In this document: piece by piece, positions 15,849 to 24,052 of the stretch
How the letters are laid out: each line of letters opens with the position of its first letter
How positions within the stretch are numbered: the first letter of the stretch is position 1
Source: an uncultured Roseiflexus sp.
GTDB taxonomy: Bacteria; Chloroflexota; Chloroflexia; Chloroflexales; Roseiflexaceae
Assembly (NCBI GenBank): GCA_937935075.1
Contig: CALGYB010000179.1
Coordinates: forward strand, 1-35,086
Direction of reading: 5' to 3'
DNA: 35,086 nucleotides
Notes under the pieces: model-generated
The model's database searches: none
The model's input: the letters and a program-made list of their open reading frames with translations, nothing else
Told to the model about the DNA's origin: nothing
Made by a program: the position numbers and the translations under genes

Positions 15849-18185
15849 TTACGCTCCGCCTCGAGCCTGATTGCAGGCGCGCCAGACTTTTTCAGGGCGC
15901 AGCGGCATGTCGATGTGCCGTACCCCGAGATGTTTGAGCGCATCAACGACTGCATTGACAATGGCCGGCGTCGAGCCGATCGTCGCGGCTTCACCGATCC
16001 CCTTCGCACCCAGCGGGTTGTGCGGCGTTGGCGTGACCGTCTGCTCGACGACAAACGCAGGCAGATCATCGGCGCGGGGAAGAGTATAGTCCATAAGTGA
16101 CCCACTGAGCAACTGTCCATTTTCGTCGTACACGACTTCCTCGAACAGCGCCTGTGCGATGCCCTGCGCCAGACCGCCATGCACCTGACCGGCGACAATC
16201 AGCGGGCTGATGCGCGGACCGCAATCATCGACGCTTACGTAGTCGCGGACGGTCACAACGCCGGTGTCGGGATCGACTTCCACAACCGCCAGATGTGCGC
16301 CGAAGGGATAGATCAATGCTGGCGGCTTGAAGAAATCGGTCGCTTCCAGTCCCGGATCAATATCATCAGGCAGATCATCGGAATAGGCGCGTTCGGCGAT
16401 CTGCGCCAGTGTCAGACTGCTGTCGGGCGCGCCTTTGACGTGATAGCGCCCCTCGTCGAACACCACATCATCGAGCGCCGCTTCGAGCATATGCGCAGCG
16501 ATCCGGCGCGCCTTCTCGCGGACCTGCGCAATCGCGCGCACAAGCGAACCGCCGCCAACCGCCAGGCTGCGGCTGCCCATCGTCCCATTGCCCATCGGCG
16601 TTGTCGCTGTATCGCCGCTGCGCACAATGACCTTCTCGAAATCAGCGCCGAGTTGGTCCGCAACGATCTGTGCAAAGGTCGTTGCAGTCCCCTGACCATG
16701 TGGCGAAATGCCGCTCATGACGGTGACCGTCCCCGAAGGTTCGACACGCACATGCGCGCTTTCATACGGACCGAAGCCGCACATCTCGACGTAACAGGCG
16801 ATGCCGATGCCCAGCAACGGCACACGCTCACCGGCAGCGCGCGCGACAAGGCGTTGCTGCTGTTCGGCGCGCAGGTCGGCATAGCGGCCCACTTCCAGCG
16901 CCTTGCTCAACGCCTTGTCGTAGTCGCCGCTGTCGTAGGTCGGACCGACGGGCGTTTTGTAGGGGAACGCATCGGGTGGAATGAAATTGCGCCGGCGCAC
17001 CTCGACGGGATCAAGACCCAATTCGAGCGCAATCGCGTCCATCAAACGCTCGATATAGTACGCGGCTTCTGGGCGGCCCGCGCCACGGTAGGCGGCAACC
17101 GGCGTGGTGTTGGTGTAAACGCAGGTAATTTCGTAATCGACAGCAGGAATGCGGTACACCCCCACAGCCATCTGTCCTGTCAGATTCGGGATGCCTGCCG
17201 ACACCGGGTACGCGCCGAGGTCGGCAACAACGCGAGCACGCAGCGCCGTAATGACGCCATCAGCAGTCACCGCCGCTTCATACTCCGCAACCTGCGCCCG
17301 CCCGTGAGTCGTCGCCTGCATGTGCTCCAGGCGCGTTTCGACCCAGCGCAGCGGCATGCCCAGGCGCCGGGTGAGCGCCGCCAGCGCCGCCTCTTCGGGA
17401 TAGACGCCGATCTTGACGCCAAACCCGCCGCCAACATCGGGAGCGATCACACGGATCTGATTTTCCGCCATGCCCAACATCTTTGCCAGGTCGCGCCGGA
17501 TCCAGTGCGCCGCCTGTGTGCTGGTCCAGACGGTCAACCCCTCCGTCATCGGATCGAGCGCCGTCAGTACGGCGCGCCCTTCCATCGGCACACCCGACAG
17601 ACGCTGGCTGACCATGCGCAACATCACAACTCGATGCGCGCAGGCGAATGCCGTTTCGACATCGCCGCGCTTACGACGCCACACATGGTCGATATTGCTC
17701 TGCGATCCCTCAAACAGCAGCGGCGCATCAGGACGGAGCGCCTGTTCCATGCTGGCAACCGCCGGAAGCGGCTGCCAGTCGACCACAACCGCCGCCGCAC
17801 CGTCCTCTGCCGCCGCCGGGCTGACGGCGATGACCGCTGCGACAATTTCACCCACATGTCGCACCTTGCCGACCGAGATGGGATAGTGTGAGTATTTCGG
17901 CGGCGCCTCTCCCGCCACATCTGCTCCTTCGCCGCCTTCGAACAGCATCTCGGTGTATGCACCTCGCAGGTCCTCGCCGGTCACAACCGTCGTGACGCCC
18001 GGGAGACGCAGCGCCGCCGACGGGTCGATAGCGCCAATCCGGGCATGCGGGTACGGACTGCGGACAAATGCGACATGCTGCATACCAGGCAGCGACATAT
18101 CGCCAACGTAGCGTCCCGCGCCGGAAATCAGGCGCGGATCCTCCCTGCGACGCACCTCCGCGCCGATCAGTGATGCGTAAGCCAT
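15849..18185 (-). CDS. Molybdenum hydroxylase large subunit (xanthine dehydrogenase/CoxL form II-like)
   Basis: The 778-residue protein is a Mo-cofactor-binding large subunit. It begins with the ald/xan a/b hammerhead domain (DPRLISGAGRYVGDM...VAFVRSPYPHARI) and has the cofactor region PDVGGGFGVKIGVYPEE. The active-site loop is AYRGAGR, the signature of form II CoxL-like proteins rather than the AYXCSFR of true CO dehydrogenase. The GHGQGT-equivalent SPHGQGTATTFAQIVADQLG and the catalytic Glu in GAKGIGEA are present. Such enzymes hydroxylate aldehydes, purines or other N-heterocycles, normally with FAD (CoxM) and [2Fe-2S] (CoxS) subunits, neither of which is encoded in the window. GAGGGT lies just before the ATG. 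The substrate cannot be told. Confidence 0.9.
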   Translation of the reverse strand: MAYASLIGAEVRRREDPRLISGAGRYVGDMSLPGMQHVAFVRSPYPHARIGAIDPSAALRLPGVTTVVTGEDLRGAYTEMLFEGGEGADVAGEAPPKYSHYPISVGKVRHVGEIVAAVIAVSPAAAEDGAAAVVVDWQPLPAVASMEQALRPDAPLLFEGSQSNIDHVWRRKRGDVETAFACAHRVVMLRMVSQRLSGVPMEGRAVLTALDPMTEGLTVWTSTQAAHWIRRDLAKMLGMAENQIRVIAPDVGGGFGVKIGVYPEEAALAALTRRLGMPLRWVETRLEHMQATTHGRAQVAEYEAAVTADGVITALRARVVADLGAYPVSAGIPNLTGQMAVGVYRIPAVDYEITCVYTNTTPVAAYRGAGRPEAAYYIERLMDAIALELGLDPVEVRRRNFIPPDAFPYKTPVGPTYDSGDYDKALSKALEVGRYADLRAEQQQRLVARAAGERVPLLGIGIACYVEMCGFGPYESAHVRVEPSGTVTVMSGISPHGQGTATTFAQIVADQLGADFEKVIVRSGDTATTPMGNGTMGSRSLAVGGGSLVRAIAQVREKARRIAAHMLEAALDDVVFDEGRYHVKGAPDSSLTLAQIAERAYSDDLPDDIDPGLEATDFFKPPALIYPFGAHLAVVEVDPDTGVVTVRDYVSVDDCGPRISPLIVAGQVHGGLAQGIAQALFEEVVYDENGQLLSGSLMDYTLPRADDLPAFVVEQTVTPTPHNPLGAKGIGEAATIGSTPAIVNAVVDALKHLGVRHIDMPLRPEKVWRACNQARGGA

Positions 18186-18229
18186 AAGACCCTCAGTTCT
18201 GGAACTCGGAGAGCGGATCGTTCATATAC

Positions 18230-18256
18230 AGTATAGCAAAAGTAGCAGGGTGGCAA
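18230..18256 (-). promoter_or_regulatory. Candidate promoter of the molybdenum hydroxylase gene
   Basis: On the minus strand, TGCTATACT forms an extended -10 (TATACT at 18235-18230) and TTGCCA lies 15 bases upstream. The spacing is short, but the extended TG compensates. It is about 45 bases before the start codon at 18185. This is a sequence-pattern prediction only. Confidence 0.45.
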
Positions 18257-18433
18257 TTATGATACAATTGTTTGGAAGGGAGACGCACGGCGATAAGCAA
18301 GAGAGTGATAGGCGGAAGGTTGTGCGTTGCGCGTTGAATGTTGAACGTGGGACGTGAAACGGCAACGATTGGAGAGGGTGCAGGCGGTAAGGCGAACCCG
18401 ATCCGGTTCCTGGTTCTCAGTTCTCGGTTCTCC

Positions 18434-18627
18434 TTGCGGTCAGTCAGACAGGATATTCGAGCGTCCGGTTCGCAAGACGTACCGATCCACAACGCGCGTT
18501 GGCGGTCATGGACGCATGACCACGTAATGGCATCAGCAGCCCCAGTGGGGCTTTCACTTGCCTCAGCGAGGGCTTTCGCCCGCAGCGCCCCGGCAGTATG
18601 GCACGAATGATCGCACATGAGTATCAG
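18434..18627 (+). repeat. Dispersed intergenic repeat, copy 2
   Basis: This copy begins TTGCGGTCAGTCAGAC and ends CGCACATGAGTATCAG. The interior has the AGCCCC AGT GGGGCT hairpin followed by TTT and the AGGGCTTTCGCCCGCAG block, close to copies 1 and 4. It is preceded by 7-base units (GGTTCCT, GGTTCTC, AGTTCTC, GGTTCTC from about 18407) and by a further 7-periodic stretch around 18320-18365 (CGTTGAA, TGTTGAA, CGTGGGA, CGTGAAA). It is followed by AGTTCTT and GGTTCTA, whose final A is the first base of the next gene's ATG. No gene is seen from 18257 to 18638. Confidence 0.75.
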
Positions 18628-18638
18628 TTCTTGGTTCT

Positions 18639-19055
18639 ATGACAACACCAGATTTATCTCAACTCACACACGGCGGTCTGGCAGACCGGCTCGGCATTCA
18701 GATAGCGGAATTGACGCCACAGCGAGTCATCGCCACCATGCCGGTGACGCCCGACCATCATCAACCGCTCGGGTATCTCCACGGCGGCGCGTCGGTTGCG
18801 CTCGCCGAAACCGTTGCCAGCATCGGCGCATTTTTCAATTGCCCGCCGGGAAAGGCGACGTTCGGACTTGAGATCAACGCCAATCACATTCGCCCGAAGC
18901 GCGACGGCGTAGTGACGGCGATCGGTGCGCCGCTGCACATCGGCAAATCGACGCAGGTGTGGGAGGTCCGCATCGTCGATGAGCAGGAACGCCTGATCTG
19001 CATTTCCCGCTGCACGATTGCGGTGGTTGACCTGACGCAAGCCATGGAACGGTGA
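18639..19055 (+). CDS. Hotdog-fold thioesterase (PaaI/YdiI-like)
   Basis: The 138-residue product has the hotdog thioesterase pattern [21 protein letters not shown], with HGG and the downstream acidic residue used in acyl-CoA hydrolysis by the PaaI/YdiI/MenI group, and a typical C-terminal strand region ([29 protein letters not shown]). It probably hydrolyses an aromatic or hydroxyacyl-CoA thioester in the cytoplasm; the substrate cannot be told. The ATG follows directly on the end of the dispersed repeat and heptamers, and no ribosome site is visible, so a leaderless transcript is possible. The next gene (dtd) begins 10 bases after the stop. Confidence 0.88.
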   Translation: MTTPDLSQLTHGGLADRLGIQIAELTPQRVIATMPVTPDHHQPLGYLHGGASVALAETVASIGAFFNCPPGKATFGLEINANHIRPKRDGVVTAIGAPLHIGKSTQVWEVRIVDEQERLICISRCTIAVVDLTQAMER

Positions 19056-19065
19056 TCCACAGGTT

Positions 19066-19536
19066 ATGAGGGCAGTTATCCAACGTGTCAGTGAAGCCTC
19101 CGTCACCGTTGAGGGCAGGGTCGTCGGCGCAATCGGACGCGGGCTGCTAATCCTGCTCGGCGTCGGCATCGGTGACAGCGAGGCGGAAGCGAAACTGCTG
19201 GCAGAGAAGAGCGCCAATCTGCGCATTTTCGCCGATGACGAAGGGCGTTTCAATCGTTCATTGCTCGACATTGGCGGCGAGGCGCTGGTCGTCTCGCAAT
19301 TTACGCTCTACGCCGACACCCGGCGCGGACGCCGCCCTGGTTTTTCCGACGCTGCACCGCCGGAGATCGCCGCACCACTCGTCGAAGCCTTTACCAGCGA
19401 ACTTCGGCGCCTGGGAATTGCTGTCAGCACCGGACAGTTCGGCGCAATGATGCAGGTCGCACTGGTGAACGACGGCCCGGTGACTATTCTGCTCGACAGC
19501 GCCATTTTCCGTGAACCGCGCAACCGGCACGAATGA
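19066..19536 (+). CDS. dtd: D-aminoacyl-tRNA deacylase
   Basis: The 156-residue protein begins [33 protein letters not shown] and contains the two family motifs SQFTLYAD (catalytic region) and [12 protein letters not shown], which brings the Gly-cisPro of this family. Dtd removes D-amino acids (and glycine) wrongly attached to tRNAs, a translation quality-control step in the cytoplasm. Length is normal. The gene lies in a short operon: 10 bases after the hotdog gene, and its TGA overlaps the ATG of the next small gene. Confidence 0.96.
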   Translation: MRAVIQRVSEASVTVEGRVVGAIGRGLLILLGVGIGDSEAEAKLLAEKSANLRIFADDEGRFNRSLLDIGGEALVVSQFTLYADTRRGRRPGFSDAAPPEIAAPLVEAFTSELRRLGIAVSTGQFGAMMQVALVNDGPVTILLDSAIFREPRNRHE

Positions 19537-19778
19537 TGAACCCTTCCCCTGACGACGAACCGCTCGAGCAACTCGCCAATGCCCTGGTGCAACGCGGACT
19601 GGCGGCGCCAGCCCGTATCTTCTTCGATGTTCTTGCACCGCTTGGATTCCTCGCCAGCCAGATGACGCTCTTCGTCCGTCCATTCGTTCCAGGAGACCGC
19701 TGGACGCGCTATGTTGACGCCTTATCCGACACACGCGGATGGGAGCAGTTGCGCGATATTCTGAACCGTGACTGTTGA
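19533..19778 (+). CDS. Small hypothetical protein downstream of dtd
   Basis: The 81-residue product ([20 protein letters not shown]...) has an acidic head and a hydrophobic middle ([26 protein letters not shown]) that could lie on or in the membrane, then a helical end ([19 protein letters not shown]). I do not recognise a named family. Its ATG overlaps the dtd stop, which supports real translation; a second ATG one codon later is equally possible. The stop codon (19776-19778) lies within the -35 box of the promoter for the next operon. Confidence 0.7.
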   Translation: MMNPSPDDEPLEQLANALVQRGLAAPARIFFDVLAPLGFLASQMTLFVRPFVPGDRWTRYVDALSDTRGWEQLRDILNRDC

Positions 19779-19803
19779 CAAACGATTTGATTTGAATTAC
19801 ACT
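19775..19803 (+). promoter_or_regulatory. Near-consensus sigma-70 promoter of the LPxWL/GlmL-like operon
   Basis: TTGACA (19775-19780) is a perfect -35, followed after exactly 17 bases by TACACT (19798-19803), a good -10. The predicted transcription start is near 19810, about 45 bases before the GTG at 19854. The -35 box overlaps the stop codon of the preceding small gene. It indicates that the following five genes can be transcribed separately from dtd. Confidence 0.8.
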
Positions 19804-19853
19804 CAAAGCCAGCACAGCGCACGACTGTGTAAAGAATTGTGCGGAGGCGGTTC

Positions 19854-20618
19854 GTGGATCTCCCCCTTCAGACGCTTGCCCTGCTGCTCATCGTTTTTAT
19901 TGTCATTATTCTGACACTCCTCTACCACGCGCGCGCGCTCGACCGGCGGCGCACCTTCAGTCGTCGTCCGCTGCCCGCGTTCGAGGCGTTGCGGCGCGGG
20001 TTGGGGAGTGGCGCCGAAACCGGTCGCGCGCTTCATCTCTCGCCAGGGAGTGGCGCCATTGGCTCGCGCGCGACAACAGCGGAAACGATCGCGGGGTTGC
20101 TTGCTGCAGAGCGCACTGCTACTGAGGCTGCTCTTAGCGGCATCCCGATCATCGCCAGTTCTGGCGACGCCGTGGCTCATCTCGCGCTGCGCGGCACGTT
20201 GCGCCAGGCATATCAGCGCGCCGGCCTCGGTCAGGATTACGACGCCGGGAACGTGCAATTGCTGGCACAGCAAGACCCGATGGCATATGCTTCGGGGGTC
20301 GTCACGCTGTACGGGAGACAACGCTTCGAAGCCAGCCAGCTGATCGGCAGTTTCGGGTATGAAGCGCTGCTGGCGACTGAGACGGGAGCGCAATCCGGCA
20401 TCCCGCAAGTTGCCGGCGCTACCACATCGACTGCGCTGCCGCTTATCTACCTGTCTGCTGACGGAACGCTGATCGGCGAGGAGATCTACGCTGCCGAAGC
20501 CTATCTCTCACGCGCACCCGAAGCGCAGGGACGTCTGCTAACCCACGATGCGCTGCGCACGGTCGCAATCGTCGCTATCATCGTGCTGGCGCTCTGGCAA
20601 TCGCTGATTGGCTTGTGA
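19854..20618 (+). CDS. Membrane protein, DUF6754-like
   Basis: The 254-residue product has an N-terminal membrane helix (residues 5-25, TLALLLIVFIVIILTLLYHA), a soluble region of about 190 residues and a C-terminal helix (TVAIVAIIVLALWQSLIGL) at the very end. The middle (HLSPGSGAIGSRATTAETIAGL...EEIYAAEAYLSRAPEAQGRLLTHD) resembles what I remember as DUF6754, an uncharacterised family in Chloroflexota. The GTG at 19854 is chosen because GGAGG lies 6 bases before it; an in-frame GTG at 19839 would add five residues but overlies no ribosome site. The stop overlaps a GTG of the next frame. It is first in the five-gene unit driven by the promoter at 19775. Biochemical function unknown. Confidence 0.78.
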   Translation: MDLPLQTLALLLIVFIVIILTLLYHARALDRRRTFSRRPLPAFEALRRGLGSGAETGRALHLSPGSGAIGSRATTAETIAGLLAAERTATEAALSGIPIIASSGDAVAHLALRGTLRQAYQRAGLGQDYDAGNVQLLAQQDPMAYASGVVTLYGRQRFEASQLIGSFGYEALLATETGAQSGIPQVAGATTSTALPLIYLSADGTLIGEEIYAAEAYLSRAPEAQGRLLTHDALRTVAIVAIIVLALWQSLIGL

Positions 20619-20632
20619 AGCGGGAAGGATCG

Positions 20633-21304
20633 ATGACCTTTCTACGCGATCCAAAACGTCTGATCGCCACCCTGATCGCCGGAGTGGCCGGTTTGCTGGT
20701 GTTGCTCGACTTTGCTGGACCTCTGCCGGTCATCAGTTCTCTCGCGCAGATAACGCTCGATTGGGCTGCGTTGATTGGGGCGCTGGCGCTGGTGATCGGG
20801 CTGCTGAATGTGACCGGCAGCCACATTGGTCGTGTGGCGCGACGCAGCGCCGACTGGGGGTATAGTCTGATACTGCTTGCGGCGATGGTAATGGTTATTT
20901 TTGCAGGAACGCTCTTCCCATTGCAAAATCCGGATGGCAGTCTGACCTTTCCATCAAGCCTGATTGAGCAACCGGTGCGACTGGTGTTCAGCGCGGTTTA
21001 TACGCCGCTTGCAAGTTCGTTGCTTGCATTGCTGACATTCTTCGGCCTGAGCGCAGCACTGCGCGCCGTGCGCCGCCGTACAACGGATGCGCTGGTCATT
21101 GTTGCTGTGGCGCTGGTGGCGTTGCTTGCCGCCTCGTTGCCGCAACTGGAACGCGCGCCGGCGGTTGCCGACGGGGTGCGCTGGTTTTCAGATTATGTCG
21201 TGCTTGCCGGTGCGCGCGGTTTGCTGATCGGGGCGGCCATTGGCGCGCTGGTCGCAGGAGTACGGGTATTGCTCGGGTTCGACCAACCATATCTGGATCG
21301 ATGA
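20633..21304 (+). CDS. Polytopic membrane protein of unknown function
   Basis: The 223-residue protein has about six hydrophobic helices (LIATLIAGVAGLLVLLDF, WAALIGALALVIGLLNV, SLILLAAMVMVIFAG, LASSLLALLTFFGLSAAL, ALVIVAVALVALLAA and GLLIGAAIGALVAGVRVLL). The RVARRSADWGYSLILL segment would lie in the cytoplasm. I do not recognise a named family. An ATG at 20633 with AAGGA just upstream is preferred; an alternative GTG at 20615 overlaps the previous stop (GTGA) and would add six residues. It is second in the GlmL-like operon. No catalytic motif is evident, so a structural or partner role for the neighbouring membrane proteins is the only inference possible. Confidence 0.78.
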   Translation: MTFLRDPKRLIATLIAGVAGLLVLLDFAGPLPVISSLAQITLDWAALIGALALVIGLLNVTGSHIGRVARRSADWGYSLILLAAMVMVIFAGTLFPLQNPDGSLTFPSSLIEQPVRLVFSAVYTPLASSLLALLTFFGLSAALRAVRRRTTDALVIVAVALVALLAASLPQLERAPAVADGVRWFSDYVVLAGARGLLIGAAIGALVAGVRVLLGFDQPYLDR

Positions 21305-21364
21305 GGGGATGGACGCGCTCTCATCAGTGATGATCTCAATCGTGGCGGTTCATCATCGCAAGAC

Positions 21365-24052
21365 ATGCTGGCGTCCAGGGAGCAGGTGTTGAGCCGGTCA
21401 AATCGTAATCCACATTTGCCGCCATGGCTCCAGGATGTGCCGCTGCCGCCAAAGCCGCTGGAGCCGGGACAGGACACAGGCGATACGCCGTTATTCTCCG
21501 GCTTGCCGGAGTGGCTGCGTGATGAAGACGAGACGGAACAGGCGACCACACCTTCGTGGTTACGTCCGGCGCCAGACATCACGCCAGAAGACGATGCTTC
21601 GGCGCCTCCCTGGACGCCCGTTTCCGATCAAACTCCAACAGCGCCTTTCGATGCTTCTGCGTCGCCTGAGGAGTCGCCACCCTCCTGGCTCCAATCGCTG
21701 CGCGAATCCATCACAATGCCGGACACGCCCGAATCCGAAGAGACTGCTTCGGAACCAGCGCCGTTGACCGGAGTATCGGATGCTGGACTCGAGTCTCGAT
21801 TGTCTGCCGGCAGCGGTGAGATGGACACACCTCCGTGGCTGGCAGATGAACGTCTTGAACAGCACATCGACGAGTCGCCTGCTGGTCGCGCTGAAGCGCA
21901 TACCAGCGGTGATCTTCCGTCCTGGTCTGGCGGTATCGTCGATGAGTCGAGTGAAGCGGTTGATCTCCCGGCGTGGCTACGGGAATTGCCGGTTACTGAT
22001 AGTACGTTGCAGATGCCTCCATCTGCTTCCGCTGCGCCCCCGTCCGGGCGACCCGCCGGGGCGCCCCTACCGCCGCCCGCCGCGCCCCTACCGCCCGCCG
22101 CGCCCGAACCGCCTGGCGGCGACTTGCCCGATTGGTTGCGCGACATCGCCGCCGAAACGCCCGCCGGGGCGCCCCTGCCGCCCGCCGCGCCCCTACCGCC
22201 CGCTACGCCCGAAACGCCCGCCGGTGATCTGCCCGATTGGTTGCGCGACATCGCCGCCGAAACGCCCGCCGGGGCGCCCCTGCCGCCCGCCGCGCCCGCC
22301 GCGCCCGAACCGCCTGGTGGCGACTTGCCCGATTGGTTGCGCGACATCGCCGCCGAAACGCCCGCCGCGCCCCTGCCGCCCGCCGCGCCCGAACCGCTTG
22401 GTGGCGACTTGCCCGATTGGTTGCGCGATGTCGCTGCCGAAACGCCCGACGGGGCGCCCCTGCCGCCCGCCGCGCCCGCCGCGCCCGAACCGCCTGGCGG
22501 CGACTTGCCCGATTGGTTGCGCGATGTCGCCGCCGAAACGCCCGCCGGGGCGCCCCTGCCGCCCGCCGCGCCTGCCGCGCCCGAACCGCCTGGCGGCGAC
22601 TTGCCCGATTGGTTGCGCGACATCACCGCCGAAACGCCCGCCGGGGCGCCCCTGCCGCCCGCCGCGCCCGCCGCGCCCGAACCGCTGGCCAGCGATCTGC
22701 CCGACTGGCTTCAAACACCCGCGCCATCATCACAGGAAACGCCGCCCTGGCTCGAAGATGAGCACGGGCGACCGATCCCCACCGGCGCCACAGGCGATGC
22801 AGGATTGCCAGATTGGCTGCGAGGTGCTGAGATCACGGCGCCTGGTGTGCGTGATGGACGATCTCAGACAACAGAACCCGCAACGTCTCAAACCTCGAGT
22901 GACTTGCTCAGCGGCATGGATCTGCCCGAGTGGCTGCGTGTCGAGCCAGAACCCAAACCGGAACCGACGCCGGTCGGTGCGCGCAATCTGGACTGGCTGA
23001 AGCGTCTCGGCAGCGCCGCCGAGGACGAGGTGAGCGTAGGATCGGCGGTTGCAGCACCAAAACTCGCACCGCCTCCTGCGCCGCAACGCACCGAAGAACA
23101 GATCAAAGCGCTGAGTCTGTTGAGGCATCTGGCGGAGGAACCAGTTCCTGCCGCTGCACCGCTGCCTGCGCCGGAGCGAGGAAGTACGTTGCAGCGCATC
23201 GGGATCGAGCGCCTGCTCTCGATTGCTCTGTTGATATTCGTCATTATTGCCGTTGTATTTCCGGGGATCGCCCCGTTTCTCGAGACGCCTCCAGCCATTC
23301 CCGCCATAGCCCAGGCACACGAGCAGATTGCCTCGCTCGGTGAGAACGATGTGGTCCTCATCGGCTACGAATGGGACGCCAGGCGCGTCGGTGAACTGCG
23401 ACCACTCGAGCGCGCAGTCATCGGACAACTGATCGCCCAGAAAGTCAAACTTGTGTTGGTGAGCACCGATCCCCAGGGAACCTTGCTTCAGTTCGATCTG
23501 CTCGATGCCTTGCGAGAAGCTGGTTACCGGCAGCAAGGCGAGGGATACCTCCTGCTGGGATACAAACCTGGCGGCGAAATAGCGCTGCGAGCGTTAGGAC
23601 GCGATTTTCAGACCGTGTTGCGCAGTGATTATCGTGGGGACGATGCAACCGGCAGCGCGTTGATCGCCGGTATCGACACGGGTCGCCCAATTGCGAGTCT
23701 GAATGACCTCTCGCTCATTATCGTTCTGGCAGACGACACGCCCGATGTGCAGGGATGGATGGAACAGGTGTACCCACAGGCGCAGACAGGCGACCGTCCG
23801 GTATCGCTGGTATTCCTGCTGCCAGAAGAGGCTGCCCCCATCGTTCAGCCATATATGCGTCAGCCAGGCGTCGCCGCTATCGCCGGGCAACGCGGCGCGC
23901 TGGCGTATACGGCGCTTACTCAGGGCAGCAACATGCCAGGAGTCGCTGAAACGGCAACACGGCAGCGACTGACCATTCTTTTGTTTGTGGTCGTGCTCGT
24001 GTCCGGTCTGGTCATCAGCGGCATTGACGCAGCACGCAGGAGGCGTTCGTGA
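21365..24052 (+). CDS. LPxWL-motif repeat protein with two membrane helices
   Basis: The 895-residue protein has a ~605-residue acidic, proline-rich N-terminal part holding about 19 copies of a short motif of the form [L/T/P]P.WL: LPPWLQD, LPEWLRD, TPSWLRP, PPSWLQS, TPPWLAD, LPAWLRE, a block of seven LPDWL units, TPPWLED, LPDWLRG, LPEWLRV and lastly LDWLKRL. A membrane helix follows (about 613-636), then a ~230-residue globular domain (EQIASLGENDVVLIGYEWDARRVGEL...), a second helix (about 867-887) and a basic RRRRS end. The predicted layout is motif region inside and globular domain outside. The ATG at 21365 is the only plausible start in frame, with a poor ribosome site. The stop overlaps the GTG of the next gene. 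Function unknown; the motifs suggest a docking scaffold. Confidence 0.85.
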   Translation: MLASREQVLSRSNRNPHLPPWLQDVPLPPKPLEPGQDTGDTPLFSGLPEWLRDEDETEQATTPSWLRPAPDITPEDDASAPPWTPVSDQTPTAPFDASASPEESPPSWLQSLRESITMPDTPESEETASEPAPLTGVSDAGLESRLSAGSGEMDTPPWLADERLEQHIDESPAGRAEAHTSGDLPSWSGGIVDESSEAVDLPAWLRELPVTDSTLQMPPSASAAPPSGRPAGAPLPPPAAPLPPAAPEPPGGDLPDWLRDIAAETPAGAPLPPAAPLPPATPETPAGDLPDWLRDIAAETPAGAPLPPAAPAAPEPPGGDLPDWLRDIAAETPAAPLPPAAPEPLGGDLPDWLRDVAAETPDGAPLPPAAPAAPEPPGGDLPDWLRDVAAETPAGAPLPPAAPAAPEPPGGDLPDWLRDITAETPAGAPLPPAAPAAPEPLASDLPDWLQTPAPSSQETPPWLEDEHGRPIPTGATGDAGLPDWLRGAEITAPGVRDGRSQTTEPATSQTSSDLLSGMDLPEWLRVEPEPKPEPTPVGARNLDWLKRLGSAAEDEVSVGSAVAAPKLAPPPAPQRTEEQIKALSLLRHLAEEPVPAAAPLPAPERGSTLQRIGIERLLSIALLIFVIIAVVFPGIAPFLETPPAIPAIAQAHEQIASLGENDVVLIGYEWDARRVGELRPLERAVIGQLIAQKVKLVLVSTDPQGTLLQFDLLDALREAGYRQQGEGYLLLGYKPGGEIALRALGRDFQTVLRSDYRGDDATGSALIAGIDTGRPIASLNDLSLIIVLADDTPDVQGWMEQVYPQAQTGDRPVSLVFLLPEEAAPIVQPYMRQPGVAAIAGQRGALAYTALTQGSNMPGVAETATRQRLTILLFVVVLVSGLVISGIDAARRRRS
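22121..22714 (+). repeat. 96-bp in-frame tandem repeat encoding GDLPDWLRD...PAAPEPPG units
   Basis: The codons for DLPDWL begin at about 22121, 22226, 22322, 22406, 22502, 22598 and 22694. Spacing is 105, 96, 84, 96, 96 and 96 bases, always a multiple of three, so the 32-residue unit expands and contracts in frame. The DNA of neighbouring units is nearly identical, which implies recent duplication or homogenisation. The high G+C opens long false ORFs in other frames here. Confidence 0.93.

Noticed and set aside
15849-18185. True aerobic CO dehydrogenase large subunit
   Set aside because: The active-site loop is AYRGAGR, not the AYXCSFR of form I CoxL.
21628-23000. Several long frames on both strands across the LPxWL repeats
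   Set aside because: They arise because the 96-bp GC-rich repeat lacks stops in most frames; only the frame with LPDWL units continues into membrane helices and a globular domain.
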